DNA of 26,292 bases, from IMG/VR virus record IMGVR_UViG_3300013103_001331, positions 1 through 26,292 of that record; one strand, written 5' to 3'. Origin of the DNA: a virus. The notes below the pieces were generated by a model, which saw nothing but the letters and a program-made list of their open reading frames with translations, did not search any database and was not told the origin of the DNA. The first letter of the stretch is position 1. The number at the start of each line of letters is the position of its first letter. The translations under genes and the position numbers were made by a program. This document shows, in pieces, positions 26,253 through 26,292 of this stretch.

Positions 26253-26292
26253 AGCCATTTGCCAAGCCAGCCGCAGTCGTTACCTGTTGGGA

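Larger units (their letters stand above)
25935..26292. ncRNA. Structured noncoding region, candidate RNA(s), open at window end
   Basis: No gene is visible in these 358 bases after the terminase stop. It instead contains a chain of stem-loops: 25968-26000 (GAGAGT/ACTCTC outside, TCGTGT/ACACGA inside), 26001-26017 (CGGCGTG-TAG-CACGCCG, 7 perfect bp), a minor 26019-26034, 26037-26059 (CAGCA/TGCTG), then two long ones at 26060-26153 and 26175-26252. No tRNA shape (no TTCGA arm or matching acceptor) and no T-run terminator is seen. Strand is not determined because paired elements look alike on both strands. The region continues beyond the window. Candidates are a phage structured RNA or a packaging-related site; identity is unproven. 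Confidence 0.6.

Noticed and set aside
25935-26292. tRNA or rho-independent terminator
   Set aside because: No tRNA cloverleaf or T-arm pattern, and none of the stems is followed by a T-run; paired segments are too long and bulged for a simple terminator.

Overview
This window is part of a tailed double-stranded DNA phage genome. The contractile-tail (myovirus) type is indicated by a gp25-like baseplate wedge protein and a J/gp6-like baseplate protein, which are followed by large tail proteins. A complete large terminase subunit confirms the phage origin. The number of accessory genes (class II ribonucleotide reductase, RuvC-like resolvase, reverse transcriptase, MoxR/VWA pair) suggests a large, perhaps jumbo, phage, but genome size cannot be seen here. 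The host is not identifiable. Genes are tightly packed, with ATGA/GTGA/TAATG overlaps, Shine-Dalgarno sites and almost no intergenic DNA.

Layout. (1) Bases 1-10041, + strand: tail module. A partial unknown gene is followed by gp25-like, J-like, a 1043-aa tail protein, a 194-aa small structural protein and a 1017-aa tail fibre. (2) Bases 10046-13968, - strand: a four-gene operon read RuvC-like resolvase, NrdJ (adenosylcobalamin-dependent ribonucleotide reductase), 71-aa Cys-containing protein, 163-aa Ala/Gly-rich protein. (3) Bases 14013-16080, + strand: three consecutive genes that share a related N-terminal domain, probably virion proteins, behind a good sigma70-like promoter that overlaps the resolvase start. 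(4) Bases 16077-20878, - strand: a compact run read VWA/metallopeptidase-like protein, 214-aa Cys-motif protein, retron-like reverse transcriptase (RT), 455-aa protein with two Cys clusters. The last three overlap at their ends. (5) Bases 20940-22690, + strand: two unknown phage genes. (6) Bases 22677-24315, - strand: a MoxR-like AAA+ ATPase and a 128-aa partner. (7) Bases 24336-25934, + strand: the large terminase subunit. (8) Bases 25935-26292: no gene, but a chain of strong stem-loops, two of them about 30 bp, continuing past the window edge.

The most notable items are the phage-borne retron-like RT, which has a Cys-rich insertion and two Cys-rich neighbours but no room for a retron RNA at the usual place just upstream, and the highly structured, probably RNA-encoding, stretch after the terminase. 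The MoxR and VWA genes form a recognised functional pair but are separated by two inverted genes. The MoxR gene looks distinctly more GC-rich than the RT and terminase genes. All functional assignments come from reading motifs by eye; no database search was possible.
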